Positions 33,341 through 42,868 of a stretch of DNA of 64,000 nucleotides are shown one piece after another. This DNA is from Austwickia sp. (GTDB lineage Bacteria > Actinomycetota > Actinomycetes > Actinomycetales > Dermatophilaceae): the NCBI GenBank assembly GCA_016711265.1, contig JADJTI010000006.1, positions 310,001-374,000 of the forward strand, written 5' to 3'. Below the pieces are notes generated by a model that searched no databases, was not told the origin of the DNA, and saw only the letters and a list, made by a program, of their open reading frames with translations. A program made the position numbers and the translations under genes. The first letter of the stretch is position 1. Each line of letters opens with the position of its first letter.

Positions 33341-34981
33341 CTAGACGTCGCGTTCACCCCGAGCCAGGAAGCGCGTCAGGCGGGAGCGAACCGGCCGCAG
33401 CAGCAGGTCGACCTCATGAACCCGCATCCGCCGGGCCGCGGCCACGTAACTCACCAGGAAGACCGGGGTCGCGGTGAGCACGGTCAGCAGGGCCCCGAGC
33501 AGGCCGCCGGGGATCGCCTGGAAGAGCAGGAACAGCGCATATCCCAGGACCGCACCGGGCAGGCAGGCGACCGCCGCGCGGACATGCACCCGAACGACGT
33601 CGAACAGCACCAGGTCACGCATCCGGGCCCGCAGCAAGCCCACGCACAAGCCGGCGGTCAGCAGGGCCGCGGCGCTCTGGCCCAGCGCCACCCCCACGGC
33701 GCGGTAGGCCGACGGCAGCAGATAGCAGGCGACCGCGATGACGGTAGCCACCGCGGTGCTCACGACCTGCAGCTGGAACGGCGTCTTGCCGTCCTCGTAG
33801 GCGTAGAAGGTGCGTTGGGCCAAGGCGAAGAAGCCGTACCACGGCAGGGCGACGATGAGCGCCCAGGCGACGTACGTGATGGCGTCGGTGGCCTGCAGCG
33901 AGTTCGCCGGGAACACCAGTCGGATCACCGCGGCCCCGAAGGCCAGGGTGGCGATCGCCACGGGGATGGTGGTGACCCCGATCATCCGGAGACCGCGGCG
34001 CAGGTCACGGCTCACCTCGCGGTCGTCGCCGGCGGTGGCCGCCTTGGCCATCCCGGTGTAGAGCGCGGTGATCAGCGAAACCGTCACCAGTCCGTGGGGG
34101 GTCATGAACAACAGGTACGCCGTGTCGAAGCCGAGCTTGCCGGCGTACCCGCTGTCGACGCTGGTGAGTACCTTGGCCTGCACGATCACCCCGAGCTGGG
34201 CGATCACCACGGCCGCGAACGTCCAGGCGGCCACCTCACCGGCGCTGCGCAGACCGATCCCCCGCAGCTTCAGGCGGGGGCGCAGCCGGAACCCGTCGCG
34301 CCACAACGGCACCAGCAGGACCAGGGCCTGGGCGGCCACGCCGAGGGTCATCGTGCCGGCGATCAGGCGGACCATCGGCGAGGACCAGTCCGTGACCTTT
34401 GCGCCGAGGTCGCGGTAGTTCAGGTGATAGGCGAGGAGCCCGGCGATCCAGACGATGTTGCACAGCACTGGCGCCCAGGTGTACGCGCCGAAGCGGCTCC
34501 GGGCATTGAGGAGCTGGCCGAGGATGGCGTACAGACCGTAGAAGAAGACAGCGGGCAGACAGATCAGCGCAAAGTCGTTCGACAGCTGGAACGCCGCATC
34601 GTCCCAGGTCCGGTCGCTGGCGAAGAGCCGGACCAAGTACGGCGTCAGCGGTAGGAAGATGGCTGTGGCCACGGCCATGATGAGGATGCCCACGGTGATG
34701 AGCGTGTCGACGTACCGTTCGCCGTCGGCCCCCCGCCGCTCGGCCTTGGTGATCTGAGGAACCAGGACGGCGTTGACGACCCCACCGGCCAGCAGCAGGA
34801 AGATCATGTTCGGGATGGCGTTGGCCACCTGCCAGGTGTCACCGGCAGTGGTGTTGCTGAAGATCGCGAACAGCATCGACGTGCGGACCACGCCAAGGAT
34901 CCGGGACACCAGGCTTCCGGAGGCGAGCACTGCGCTGGCGCGGGCTACGCTCTGGGTCCGGGTGGTGGTTTGTTCGGTCAT
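33341..34981 (-). CDS. murJ: Lipid II flippase MurJ (MviN)
   Basis: 546 residues from ATG 34981, chosen because it overlaps the DUF6049 stop (ATGA) and the family homology starts at SVARASAVLASGSLVSRILGVVRTSM. About 14 membrane helices of the MOP superfamily are seen, with the family blocks IPNMIFLLLAGGVVNAVLVPQI and FYALYA-type segments. It moves lipid-linked peptidoglycan precursor across the membrane. It is co-transcribed with DUF6049 upstream and the pseudokinase downstream. Confidence 0.94.
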   Translation of the reverse strand: MTEQTTTRTQSVARASAVLASGSLVSRILGVVRTSMLFAIFSNTTAGDTWQVANAIPNMIFLLLAGGVVNAVLVPQITKAERRGADGERYVDTLITVGILIMAVATAIFLPLTPYLVRLFASDRTWDDAAFQLSNDFALICLPAVFFYGLYAILGQLLNARSRFGAYTWAPVLCNIVWIAGLLAYHLNYRDLGAKVTDWSSPMVRLIAGTMTLGVAAQALVLLVPLWRDGFRLRPRLKLRGIGLRSAGEVAAWTFAAVVIAQLGVIVQAKVLTSVDSGYAGKLGFDTAYLLFMTPHGLVTVSLITALYTGMAKAATAGDDREVSRDLRRGLRMIGVTTIPVAIATLAFGAAVIRLVFPANSLQATDAITYVAWALIVALPWYGFFALAQRTFYAYEDGKTPFQLQVVSTAVATVIAVACYLLPSAYRAVGVALGQSAAALLTAGLCVGLLRARMRDLVLFDVVRVHVRAAVACLPGAVLGYALFLLFQAIPGGLLGALLTVLTATPVFLVSYVAAARRMRVHEVDLLLRPVRSRLTRFLARGERDV

Positions 34982-37170
34982 GTCAGGTCGATTCGGTTGA
35001 GTTCCTCTGAGGTCATCCGAGGTTTGCCGCCCCGGAGTGTCCGGTACAGGCCTGCCAGGAACACCACGCCGGCCAAGGCGCCGACGGCCAGGACCGCCCA
35101 TCCGTTCGTCGGCTGTACGGTGACACGAACTGTCGCATCGCTGCCGAGCGTAATGCCCGTGGGCGTGGTCAGCCGCGTCGACACCGGCACCGTGCCCGCC
35201 GCAATCGCCTCGACGGTCGCGCGCACCGTCGTACGGCTGTTCTTGCGGATGGTCACCGGCTCCGGTTGGGTCAGGATCCGCAGCCGCGACGCCCGCCCCT
35301 CCGGGTTGAGAATCAGCCGCAGCCCGCGCACGTCCTGATCCAGCTGGTTGACGACGGTCACTTGAAGGACACCGCTGTCGGCGAAGAAGTTGACGGCACT
35401 CGGCCGGACCGAGATTCCGGTGGTCAGCTCCTGTACGGCGGCTCGCTGGCGGTCCCGGAGTCGTTCCCAGCCGCGGGGGTCGTCCCGCCAGACGGTGGCG
35501 ACCAGGGCGTCGGTGCCGATCAGGAGAGCGGTGACGGCGGCATCGGGTGCGGTGAGAATCGAGGCGATCCCCAGCAGATCCGCCCGCTGCGCCTGCAGGC
35601 TGTCGATGACCGGAGGCGACAGCGGCGATTCCCGGGTGGTGGTCGGGGACGACCCGGGCTGGACGGTCGTGGTGGTGCTGCCCGGTTGGCGCAGTGTGTC
35701 GGCTGGGACGGGATTGAGCCAGGGGGTGGCGCGGACCGCCGCGAAGAACTCCCGGTGGGCCACCGGATCGACGTCGAGGAGGCGAGGCGCCACGACCAGG
35801 ACCGAGCGTCGACGGCTCGGGGATTGGGCCAGCAGGGCGGCGGTCTCGGCGAGAAAGCGCTGGGTGGTTTCGGTGGCGGTGCGTCGCTGCCGGAGGGTCG
35901 CCCAGAGCCGGCTGAGTTCCTCGTCGTACCCCAGCATCAGTCGACCCTCGGCGTCCCGGTGCGGAGCCGAGGGTTGGGTGCCCCCGACCTGGTCGATGCT
36001 GGACATCGGCACGATCATCGTCGCGGCGGGACCGGGCGCCGTCCCCCCTGAGCGCGCGTGACCAGAGGCGGAGAAGATCGCCGCGCGCGCGTCCTGGTCC
36101 AGATGGTCGGCGGCGGGCCAGAGCACCGCAGGAGGCTGCACCGGGTCCGCCGCGACGTCGGTCCGCAGCAGCCGCTCCAGTAGCGGGTTCGCGCGGTTCC
36201 GGCTCAGGGCGCTCACATCGGGGTCACCCGCAGGCAGCTGCCACCAGGGCTGATGGGCGCCGTCGGCGACGAGCCGCTCCAGGAAGTCCTCCCGGGCCGT
36301 CTCGACAGGGTCGGTGCGAGGGGCTACCTGGGTGGGTGATCCGGTCGGCGTCCCGGTGCTCGGTGACGGAGATGGTGACGGTGACGGAGATGGTGACGGT
36401 GATGGTGACGGGGACAGGGTCGCCGCGGGCGGCGGCGTGCTGGGGCCACTGGTCAGCATCGGGTCCACCGCCCACGTCAGCGGTGCTTGCGCGGTGCCGT
36501 CCAGGAGCCGTCCGAGTCGGCCGCCGGGGCCGAGCATCCGGCTCCAGGCCAGCTCACGCTCTGTGGCGTCCGTGGAGTACAAGGCCGGGTTCGGGTCGCC
36601 GGTCAGTGGGGCGGCGAAGGCGATGTCCAGCGGGGTGTATTCCTTGATCCGGAAGTACGGCAGGAAGGTCCGTCGGGTCGCCGTGCGCTCCCCGAGGTGC
36701 GCGGACAGCTCCACCGGGGCGGCGCCGTACGGGTCGCCAGGCAGGGCGCCGGCGGTGAGGGTGATCGCGAGCGTCCCGGTACTGCCCGGCGCGAACGATC
36801 CGGGCACCCGCTGGTCGACCAGTGCCCGCAGACCCCCCGCGGCCTGGCCCTCGGCGTCCCAGCGACGCACCTCCTCGCGGGTACGCGCGGACCGTTCCCC
36901 CCGCCGTACCCGCAGCTGAACCCCCCGAACCGTGGTGCTGCCGGTGTTGGTGATCGCGATGGTGAGCGTGACCGGCTGCCCCGCCGTGGCGACCGCGGGG
37001 GTGACCTGGGTGAGGTGTACCTGCAGCGGCGCCGGCTCGGCCGGGCGAGCCGCAGCCCCCGGGTGCGGCGGGACGACCGGTGCGGCCGCAGCGACACCTG
37101 CCAGCGGCAGGAACTGGGCTCCCGCGAGAGCGACCGGAAGGGCTCGTCGTGCCGCCCGGCCGGCGTTCAT
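34978..37170 (-). CDS. DUF6049 family secreted/membrane protein
   Basis: 730 residues from ATG 37170, which overlaps the NUDIX stop (ATGA). A signal peptide (RRALPVALAGAQFLPLAGVAAAAP) is followed by Ig-like beta domains, a long Ser-Pro tract, a conserved body and a C-terminal membrane helix (GWAVLAVGALAGVVFLAGLY) with a short cytoplasmic tail. Proteins of this kind are always next to murJ in actinobacteria and are presumed to act at the cell envelope; the activity is unknown. Confidence 0.85.
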   Translation of the reverse strand: MNAGRAARRALPVALAGAQFLPLAGVAAAAPVVPPHPGAAARPAEPAPLQVHLTQVTPAVATAGQPVTLTIAITNTGSTTVRGVQLRVRRGERSARTREEVRRWDAEGQAAGGLRALVDQRVPGSFAPGSTGTLAITLTAGALPGDPYGAAPVELSAHLGERTATRRTFLPYFRIKEYTPLDIAFAAPLTGDPNPALYSTDATERELAWSRMLGPGGRLGRLLDGTAQAPLTWAVDPMLTSGPSTPPPAATLSPSPSPSPSPSPSPSPSPSTGTPTGSPTQVAPRTDPVETAREDFLERLVADGAHQPWWQLPAGDPDVSALSRNRANPLLERLLRTDVAADPVQPPAVLWPAADHLDQDARAAIFSASGHARSGGTAPGPAATMIVPMSSIDQVGGTQPSAPHRDAEGRLMLGYDEELSRLWATLRQRRTATETTQRFLAETAALLAQSPSRRRSVLVVAPRLLDVDPVAHREFFAAVRATPWLNPVPADTLRQPGSTTTTVQPGSSPTTTRESPLSPPVIDSLQAQRADLLGIASILTAPDAAVTALLIGTDALVATVWRDDPRGWERLRDRQRAAVQELTTGISVRPSAVNFFADSGVLQVTVVNQLDQDVRGLRLILNPEGRASRLRILTQPEPVTIRKNSRTTVRATVEAIAAGTVPVSTRLTTPTGITLGSDATVRVTVQPTNGWAVLAVGALAGVVFLAGLYRTLRGGKPRMTSEELNRIDLT
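36357..36416. repeat. 6-bp tandem repeat tract coding for (Ser-Pro)n
   Basis: About ten units of GGTGAC/GGAGAT-like hexamers encode an alternating Ser-Pro linker in the DUF6049 protein on the minus strand. Unit length keeps the frame; length variation between strains is likely. Confidence 0.8.
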
Positions 37171-37649
37171 CGGTGGCCGGCCAGCCGTTCCCACGCGAGC
37201 TGGGCGATGCGGCGCTCATTGGGGAACGTGAGGCGTTCGTGCACCGCCGACAGCGGATACCAGGCGACGTCGATCGCCTCGTGGTCGGGGTCGTTCTCCA
37301 CCGTGAGCCGCCCGCCGGTGGCCTCCAGCAGGTAATGGTGGACGACCTTGTGGACCCGCTTGTCGTGGGTGGAGAACCAGTAGTCGATGGTGCCCAGCAC
37401 GGTCAGCACCCGGCCCTGGATCCCGGTCTCCTCCTCGACCTCCCGCGCTGCGGTCTGCTCCAAGGTCTCATCGCCCTCTTGGTGACCCTTGGGCAGGCAC
37501 CACTCCACCCTCCCGGCGCGATTGCGGCGGGCGATGACGGCGATCAATGCAGCACCGTCCTGCACGTCGACGACAATGCCCCCGGCCGACGTCTCCAGCA
37601 CGGCAGGCAGTCTGCGCGACTGCCTGGCCGGGCGTGGAGTGGTGGTCAT
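37167..37649 (-). CDS. NUDIX hydrolase (MutT4-like)
   Basis: 160 residues from ATG 37649. The Nudix box GHQEGDETLEQTAAREVEEETGI is complete and is preceded by AGGIVV and WCLPKG as in the diadenosine polyphosphate/MutT4 branch. It is the first gene of the DUF6049-murJ-pseudokinase-sigM cluster, and the corresponding mycobacterial gene next to murJ is mutT4. A -10-like TACAGT 5-7 bases before the ATG and no ribosome site suggest a leaderless message, divergent from the CCA gene. Confidence 0.87.
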   Translation of the reverse strand: MTTTPRPARQSRRLPAVLETSAGGIVVDVQDGAALIAVIARRNRAGRVEWCLPKGHQEGDETLEQTAAREVEEETGIQGRVLTVLGTIDYWFSTHDKRVHKVVHHYLLEATGGRLTVENDPDHEAIDVAWYPLSAVHERLTFPNERRIAQLAWERLAGHR

Positions 37650-37725
37650 TCTGTCACTGTAGCCAGCACTTGCGCAGACCGCTGGCGTGCAACGCGGCGG
37701 GGGTGGACAGATAGGCTGTGCGCTT

Positions 37726-39195
37726 GTGCCAGGCCAGCCCCAGCAGTCCGACGTGCAGCGCTTGCTCCGTGAGGCGGCGTCGCGACTCGCCCCGTCACTG
37801 ACCCTGCTCTCGGAGCTGGGTCGCCGGTTCAGCGCGGCCGGACACGAACTGGCGCTGGTCGGCGGTCCCGTGCGGGATGCCTTCCTCGGTCGTACCAGTA
37901 CCGACCTGGATCTGACGACGTCGGCGCGGCCCGAGCAGATCGAGGCGTTGGTCACCGGGTGGGCGGACGCCACCTGGGATGTCGGCCGGGCGTTCGGCAC
38001 CATCGGGTTGCGCAAGGGCGACCACATCGTCGAGATCACGACGTACCGTGCCGACGCCTACGACCGGACCTCGCGCAAGCCCGTGGTGGCCTTCGGGGAA
38101 CGCCTGGAGGAAGACCTGGCTCGCCGCGACTTCACGGTCAACGCGATGGCGCTGCGGCTGCCGGACCTGGCGTTCGTCGATCCGTACGGCGGGCTGGTGG
38201 ATCTGGCGGCGAAGGTGCTGCGCACTCCGTCCACGCCGGAGGTGTCCTTCGGCGACGACCCGTTGCGGATGATGCGCGCCGCCCGGTTTGTGGCCCAGGT
38301 GGGACTGAGCGTCGATCCTCCGGTCGCCGCGGCGATGACGGCGATGAGCGGTTCGCTGGCGATGGTGTCGGCGGAACGGATCAGGGACGAGTTCAGCAAG
38401 CTGATGCTCGCGGCCGACCCGCGGGCGGGGTTGCGGCTGTTCGTAGACACCGGGCTGGCCGAGCAGGTGCTCCCCGAGCTGCCCGCGCTGCGGCTGGAGG
38501 TCGATGAGCACCATCGCCACAAGGACGTGTACGAGCACTCGCTGACGGTGCTCGACCAGGCCATCGCCCTGGAGGGGCCCGCGGGCTCGGGTGCCGATCA
38601 GGTGCCCGGGCCGGATCTGGTGCTGCGGTTGGCGGCGTTGTTGCACGACATCGGCAAGCCGGCCACGCGGCGCTTCGAACCCGGCGGGGGCGTCAGCTTC
38701 CATCACCACGAGGTGGTCGGTGCCAAGCTGACCTCCCGCCGGTTGAAGGCGCTGCGATTCGACAAGGAGACGGTGCGCGCAGTGTCCGCCCTGGTCCACC
38801 TGCACCTGCGGTTCCACGGGTACGGCTCCGGGGAGTGGACCGACTCAGCGGTACGCCGGTACGTCACCGATGCTGGTGACTTGTTGCCACGTCTGCACCG
38901 GTTGACCCGGGCGGACTGCACCACCCGCAACGCCCGCAAGGCGCACCGGTTGTGGCGCACGTACGACACACTCGAGCAGCGCATCGCCGAGCTGGCGGCG
39001 CAGGAGGAGCTGAACGCCGTACGGCCCGAACTCGACGGACACCAGATCGGCGCCATCCTGGGCATCCCGCCCGGGCCGATCCTGGGCCGGGCGTACAAGC
39101 ACCTGCTGGCCTTCCGGCAGGACGGCGGGCCGGTCGGCGCCGAGGCCGCCGAGGCAGAACTGCGGCGCTGGTGGGCGCAGCAGTCCCCCCACTGA
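37726..39195 (+). CDS. pcnA: CCA tRNA nucleotidyltransferase / poly(A) polymerase family
   Basis: 489 residues from GTG 37726; longer starts lack support. The nucleotidyltransferase head has LALVGGPVRDAFLGRTSTDLDLTTSARPEQ (GG and DxD metal site) and RRDFTVNAMAL. An HD domain follows (LLHDIGKPATRR), as in bacterial class II enzymes of this type. It adds or repairs the 3' CCA of tRNAs, needed here because neither tRNA gene in the window encodes CCA. TAGGCT 8 bases before the GTG could be a -10, making this message leaderless too. Confidence 0.93.
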   Translation: MPGQPQQSDVQRLLREAASRLAPSLTLLSELGRRFSAAGHELALVGGPVRDAFLGRTSTDLDLTTSARPEQIEALVTGWADATWDVGRAFGTIGLRKGDHIVEITTYRADAYDRTSRKPVVAFGERLEEDLARRDFTVNAMALRLPDLAFVDPYGGLVDLAAKVLRTPSTPEVSFGDDPLRMMRAARFVAQVGLSVDPPVAAAMTAMSGSLAMVSAERIRDEFSKLMLAADPRAGLRLFVDTGLAEQVLPELPALRLEVDEHHRHKDVYEHSLTVLDQAIALEGPAGSGADQVPGPDLVLRLAALLHDIGKPATRRFEPGGGVSFHHHEVVGAKLTSRRLKALRFDKETVRAVSALVHLHLRFHGYGSGEWTDSAVRRYVTDAGDLLPRLHRLTRADCTTRNARKAHRLWRTYDTLEQRIAELAAQEELNAVRPELDGHQIGAILGIPPGPILGRAYKHLLAFRQDGGPVGAEAAEAELRRWWAQQSPH

Positions 39196-39206
39196 GCCCG
39201 ACCCGG

Positions 39207-40016
39207 TCAGGCGTGCAGGTCGCGCCGGTTGAGGGCGATCACCGCGACGGTCAGCAATACCACCGACGCACCCGCCAGCAGGCCGAGCCCGCGTCCGTCG
39301 AAGCCGTTGTGCAGGGGCTCGGCGGCGAAGGCCCAGTGGAACGGCGACAGGCTCGGCACCCAGTCGGCCACCTTCGCGCCCATGGTGTGGGCGAAATACC
39401 CCAGCACGCCGACCGTGGAGGTGACGGCCAACGCGCTGCCGCGCCGCCCGGTGATCGCACCGGCTGTCAGGGCCACGGTGGCGTGCAGCGTGCACAGCAG
39501 CCCCAGGGCTACGGTGACCGCCGCAATGTTCACGGGGGACAGGTGCAGTCCCGAGCTTCCGTTGATCGCCAGCGTCCCCAGCCCCAGGACGGCGGCCAGC
39601 ACCAGCACGATCAGATGTACGGCGGCCGCGCGGGCCAGGAGGACCCCCGTGCGGGTGGTGGCGTGCGCCACCACCAGTTCCAGCCCACCGGACTCCTCAT
39701 CGCCCGCCAGCGCCCTGGTGCCCTGGCCGATGGCCGCGCACAGCAGCAGCAGCATGCCGAGCATCCCGAAGACCGTCTGCTGGGTGTACCCCCAGGGGGT
39801 GGCCATGGTGGCGACCGACATCCCCAGACCTTCGAGCATCTCGCTGGGTAGCGCCTCGAGCTTGGCCGAGAGCAGGTCGGTTTCCCGCATGGAGGCGTAC
39901 AGGGGCAGGTAGAGCAGAACCACGCCGAGCAGTCCGGCGGACCAGCCGAGCAGGCCGCGACGGGAGTCAAGGAACCAGCGCCGTCCGACGGCGGGGGCGT
40001 TCATCGCGGCGGTCAT
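39207..40016 (-). CDS. ABC-2 type permease
   Basis: 269 residues with six likely membrane segments, for example LLGWSAGLLGVVLLYLPLY, FGMLGMLLLLCAAIGQG and SALAVTSTVGVLGYFAH. It matches the permeases that pair with a single ATPase in exporters. Start ATG 40016 overlaps the ATPase stop by four bases. With the ATPase and TetR it forms a three-gene minus-strand operon convergent with the CCA gene. Substrate unknown; drug or lipid export is plausible. Confidence 0.86.
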   Translation of the reverse strand: MTAAMNAPAVGRRWFLDSRRGLLGWSAGLLGVVLLYLPLYASMRETDLLSAKLEALPSEMLEGLGMSVATMATPWGYTQQTVFGMLGMLLLLCAAIGQGTRALAGDEESGGLELVVAHATTRTGVLLARAAAVHLIVLVLAAVLGLGTLAINGSSGLHLSPVNIAAVTVALGLLCTLHATVALTAGAITGRRGSALAVTSTVGVLGYFAHTMGAKVADWVPSLSPFHWAFAAEPLHNGFDGRGLGLLAGASVVLLTVAVIALNRRDLHA

Positions 40017-40954
40017 GCGCGCTCTCCATCCTGGTCGGGCTGACGGTACAAGCTCATCACCACCGCCTCCAGGTCCGGGCGCTCGGCGGTCAGGTCCAGC
40101 ACGGTGTGCCGGCTGAGCATCTTGATCAGGGCGTCGGGGCTGCCGGTGAGTTCGATCGTCAACATGCGCGGATCGGAGGGCGCGGCCTGCACCGTTCGTA
40201 CGCCGTCCAGGCCCGCCACGGTGTCCGGCGCAACGGGGTCGGCCAGCAGCACCGTGCAGCGCACCCCCATCTGAGTCCGCAGCTGCGCCACCGAGGAGGT
40301 CAGCACCACGTGGCCGTCGCGCAGGACGGTAACCCGGTCGGCGACGTGTTCGATCTCGGAGAGGACGTGCGAGGACAAGAAGATGGTCTGCCCGGCATCG
40401 CGCGCCTCGCGGACCATCGCCAGGAACTCCTGCTGGACCAGCGGGTCCAGCCCCGAGGTGGGCTCGTCGAGGATGAGCAGTTCGGGCCGGGCCGCGAAGG
40501 CCTGGACCAGCCCGACCTTCTGCTTGTTGCCTTTGCTCAGGCCACGGACCTGGCGGGTCACGTCGAGTCCGAGCCGCTCGGCCAGCGGCCGCCAGTCGTA
40601 TGCGCGCGGGCCCCCCGGGCCGGACAGGTCGGCGTAGTAGGTGAGCAGGGTTGCCACGTCGTACCGGCCGTCCAGGCGCAGCTCGCCGGGCAGGTAGCCG
40701 ATCCGGGCACGCAGCTCCGCCCCGCCGGCCCGGGGATCCTGACCGAGTACCCGGACCGTGCCGGCGCTCGGGCGCAGGACGTCGACCAGGATCCGCATCG
40801 CGGTGGTCTTCCCCGCGCCGTTGGGACCGATGAACCCGTAGATCTCACCCGGCTGCACGGACAGGTCGATACCCCGCAGGGCGATGTGCCGGCCGTACCG
40901 CTTGTGCAGGCCGCGAATGTCGATGGCGGCGTCCTCAGTTGGCGCAATGCTCAT
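40013..40954 (-). CDS. ABC transporter ATP-binding protein
   Basis: 313 residues. Walker A GPNGAGKTTAMRIL, signature LSKGNKQKVGLVQAF, Walker B LLILDEPTSGLDP and H-loop LSSHVLSEIEH are present, so it should hydrolyse ATP. The C-terminal ~90 residues form the regulatory domain of the drug-export subgroup. It overlaps tetR upstream and the permease downstream by ATGA, so all three genes are translated as a unit. Confidence 0.92.
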   Translation of the reverse strand: MSIAPTEDAAIDIRGLHKRYGRHIALRGIDLSVQPGEIYGFIGPNGAGKTTAMRILVDVLRPSAGTVRVLGQDPRAGGAELRARIGYLPGELRLDGRYDVATLLTYYADLSGPGGPRAYDWRPLAERLGLDVTRQVRGLSKGNKQKVGLVQAFAARPELLILDEPTSGLDPLVQQEFLAMVREARDAGQTIFLSSHVLSEIEHVADRVTVLRDGHVVLTSSVAQLRTQMGVRCTVLLADPVAPDTVAGLDGVRTVQAAPSDPRMLTIELTGSPDALIKMLSRHTVLDLTAERPDLEAVVMSLYRQPDQDGERA

Positions 40955-41604
40955 GTGTCATCAACTCCACACTCCTGTGGGGGCTGCCGTCGAGGCTCCT
41001 GGCGGGGCCCGGGCTGGGTCAGCATGCCGTGGGTGTACAGGTCGAGGGTGAAGTCGGCGTACCGCTGCACCACCGGCGGATCCGCCAGCGACGTGCCGCC
41101 GAGCCGCTGGGCGACCGCCTCCTCGAAGAGCATCAGCCCGAAACCCATGGCCGTGCTGATGACCGCACGGGCGTGCTGGTCGGCGTACGGGCGGATGGTT
41201 CCGGCGGCCTCGCCGAGGGCGAGATAGTCATGCGTGTCGTGGCACATCCGGTCGAACAGGTGGTCGGCGGCCGGGCCACCCTCGCGCAGGACCCGCAGCA
41301 GATAGCTGGTCAGCGTGCTGAACTCGGGGTGTTCGGCCAGGTAGGCGCGGATGTCGGGCGGCTGCGGGCTGGTCACGGCCTGGGTCTTCTCGGTCCGCAC
41401 GTAGCCGATCAGGTACTCGTCGCAGGCCCGTCGCAGGCCGTCCTTGCTGCCGTAGTGGTGCACCACGAGCGCGGCCGACACCCCCGCCCGCTCGGCGATC
41501 GCCCGCAACGTGGTGGTGGCGAAGCCCTCCGCGGCGAACAGCTCGAGGGCCGCGTCCCGGATGCGCGCCATCGCCGTCAGATCGTCTGCCCGGGCTGAAC
41601 ACAT
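40951..41604 (-). CDS. TetR-family regulator
   Basis: 217 residues from ATG 41604. The helix-turn-helix (RIRDAALELFAAEGFATTTLRAIAERAGVSAALVVHHYGSKDGLRRACDEYL) is typical and the rest is a helical ligand-binding domain. The start codon lies inside a 36-bp palindrome and exactly 7 bases after a -10 box, so the message is leaderless and self-repressed. It controls the ABC exporter that follows in the same operon. Confidence 0.92.
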   Translation of the reverse strand: MCSARADDLTAMARIRDAALELFAAEGFATTTLRAIAERAGVSAALVVHHYGSKDGLRRACDEYLIGYVRTEKTQAVTSPQPPDIRAYLAEHPEFSTLTSYLLRVLREGGPAADHLFDRMCHDTHDYLALGEAAGTIRPYADQHARAVISTAMGFGLMLFEEAVAQRLGGTSLADPPVVQRYADFTLDLYTHGMLTQPGPRQEPRRQPPQECGVDDT

Positions 41605-41630
41605 GTTTAGTATCCTAAACGCGTGTTCAG
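41595..41630. promoter_or_regulatory. 36-bp palindromic operator over the tetR promoter and start
   Basis: Outer arms CTGAACAC / GTGTTCAG and inner arms GTTTAG / CTAAAC are all perfect; only the two-base steps and the centre differ. It covers the -10 box and the tetR start codon, the layout of an autorepressed TetR promoter. Confidence 0.85.
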
Positions 41631-41640
41631 TACCTGGCAA
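41605..41640 (-). promoter_or_regulatory. tetR promoter (leaderless)
   Basis: On the minus strand TTGCCA (41640-41635), 17 bases, TAGGAT (41617-41612), then 7 bases to the ATG at 41604. Spacing predicts a start of transcription at or next to the start codon. Confidence 0.75.
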
Positions 41641-41730
41641 GGGCACGGGCTCGGGGATCGGGGCTGGAGACGCGAAAGCACCCGGTCCGCGGTGGCAGCG
41701 GGCCGGGTGCTTTGGTATGTCACGTCAGCG

Positions 41731-42810
41731 TCAGCAGAGCGCCTCGCCGCGGATGAACGCCTCGACCTGCTGGCGCCCGATGTCGTCGGGGCGCTGCTCG
41801 GGCGGCGACTTCATCAGGTACGCCGCGGGGGACAACAGTGGGCCGCCGATGCCGCGGTCCAGGCCGATCTTGGCCGCCCGGATCGCGTCGATGATGATCC
41901 CCGCGGAGTTGGGGGAGTCCCACACCTCGAGCTTGTACTCCAGGTTCAGCGGGACATCGCCGAACGCCCGGCCTTCCAGCCGCACGTAGGCCCATTTGCG
42001 GTCGTCCAGCCACTGCACGTAGTCACTGGGCCCGATGTGCACATTGCGGGCGCCCAGGTCGTGTTCGAGGTTGCTGGTCACGGACTGCGTCTTGGAGATC
42101 TTCTTGGACTCCAGCCGGTCCCGCTCGAGCATGTTCTTGAAGTCCATGTTGCCGCCGACGTTCAGCTGGTAGGTGCGGTCCAGCACGACGCCGCGTTCCT
42201 GGAACAGGCGCGCCATGACCCGGTGGGTGATGGTCGCGCCGACCTGGGACTTGATGTCGTCACCGATGATCGGGACCCCGGCCTCGGCGAACTTGCGCGC
42301 CCACACCGGGTCGGAGGCGATGAAGACGGGCAGTGCGTTGACGAACGCCACCTTGGCGTCGATGCAGCACTGGGCGTAGAACTTGTCGGCCTCTTCCGAG
42401 CCCACCGGCAGGTAGGACACCAGCACGTCGACCTTGTTGCGGCGCAGCTCGGCGACCACGTCGACCGGTTCGGCGTCGGACTCGGTGATCGTCTCCTGGT
42501 AGTACTTGCCCAGGCCGTCCAGGGTCCGGCCGCGTTGCACGATGACCCCGGTCGGCGGCACATCGCAGATCCGGATGGTGTTGTTCTCTGAGCTGTTGAT
42601 CGCCTCGGCCAGGTCGAATCCGACCTTCTTGGCGTCGACGTCGAAGGCGGCGACGAACTGGACGTCGCGGACGTGGTAGTCGCCGAAGGTGACGTGCATG
42701 AGACCCGGGACGGACTGCGATGCGTCGGCGTTGCGGTAGTACTCGACGCCTTGAACCAGTGAGCTGGCACAGTTTCCGACGCCGACGATGGCGACCCGGA
42801 TGGCTCCCAT
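41731..42810 (-). CDS. ino1: Inositol-3-phosphate synthase
   Basis: 359 residues, the actinobacterial short form. RVAIVGVGNCASSLVQGVEYY starts the NAD fold. NNTIRICDVPPTGVIVQRGRTLDGLGKYY, VGGNMDFKNM and KKISKTQSVTSN are family blocks with active-site lysines. It turns glucose 6-phosphate into myo-inositol 1-phosphate, the first step to phosphatidylinositol and mycothiol. A 19-bp palindrome lies 58 bases before the start. The gene is divergent from the penicillin-binding protein gene, as in relatives. Confidence 0.96.
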   Translation of the reverse strand: MGAIRVAIVGVGNCASSLVQGVEYYRNADASQSVPGLMHVTFGDYHVRDVQFVAAFDVDAKKVGFDLAEAINSSENNTIRICDVPPTGVIVQRGRTLDGLGKYYQETITESDAEPVDVVAELRRNKVDVLVSYLPVGSEEADKFYAQCCIDAKVAFVNALPVFIASDPVWARKFAEAGVPIIGDDIKSQVGATITHRVMARLFQERGVVLDRTYQLNVGGNMDFKNMLERDRLESKKISKTQSVTSNLEHDLGARNVHIGPSDYVQWLDDRKWAYVRLEGRAFGDVPLNLEYKLEVWDSPNSAGIIIDAIRAAKIGLDRGIGGPLLSPAAYLMKSPPEQRPDDIGRQQVEAFIRGEALC

Positions 42811-42868
42811 GGCGTCTCCTTTCGGGGGGTACGGCGGTCACGGTGCGGTTGCCCGTGCTGGGATGAGT

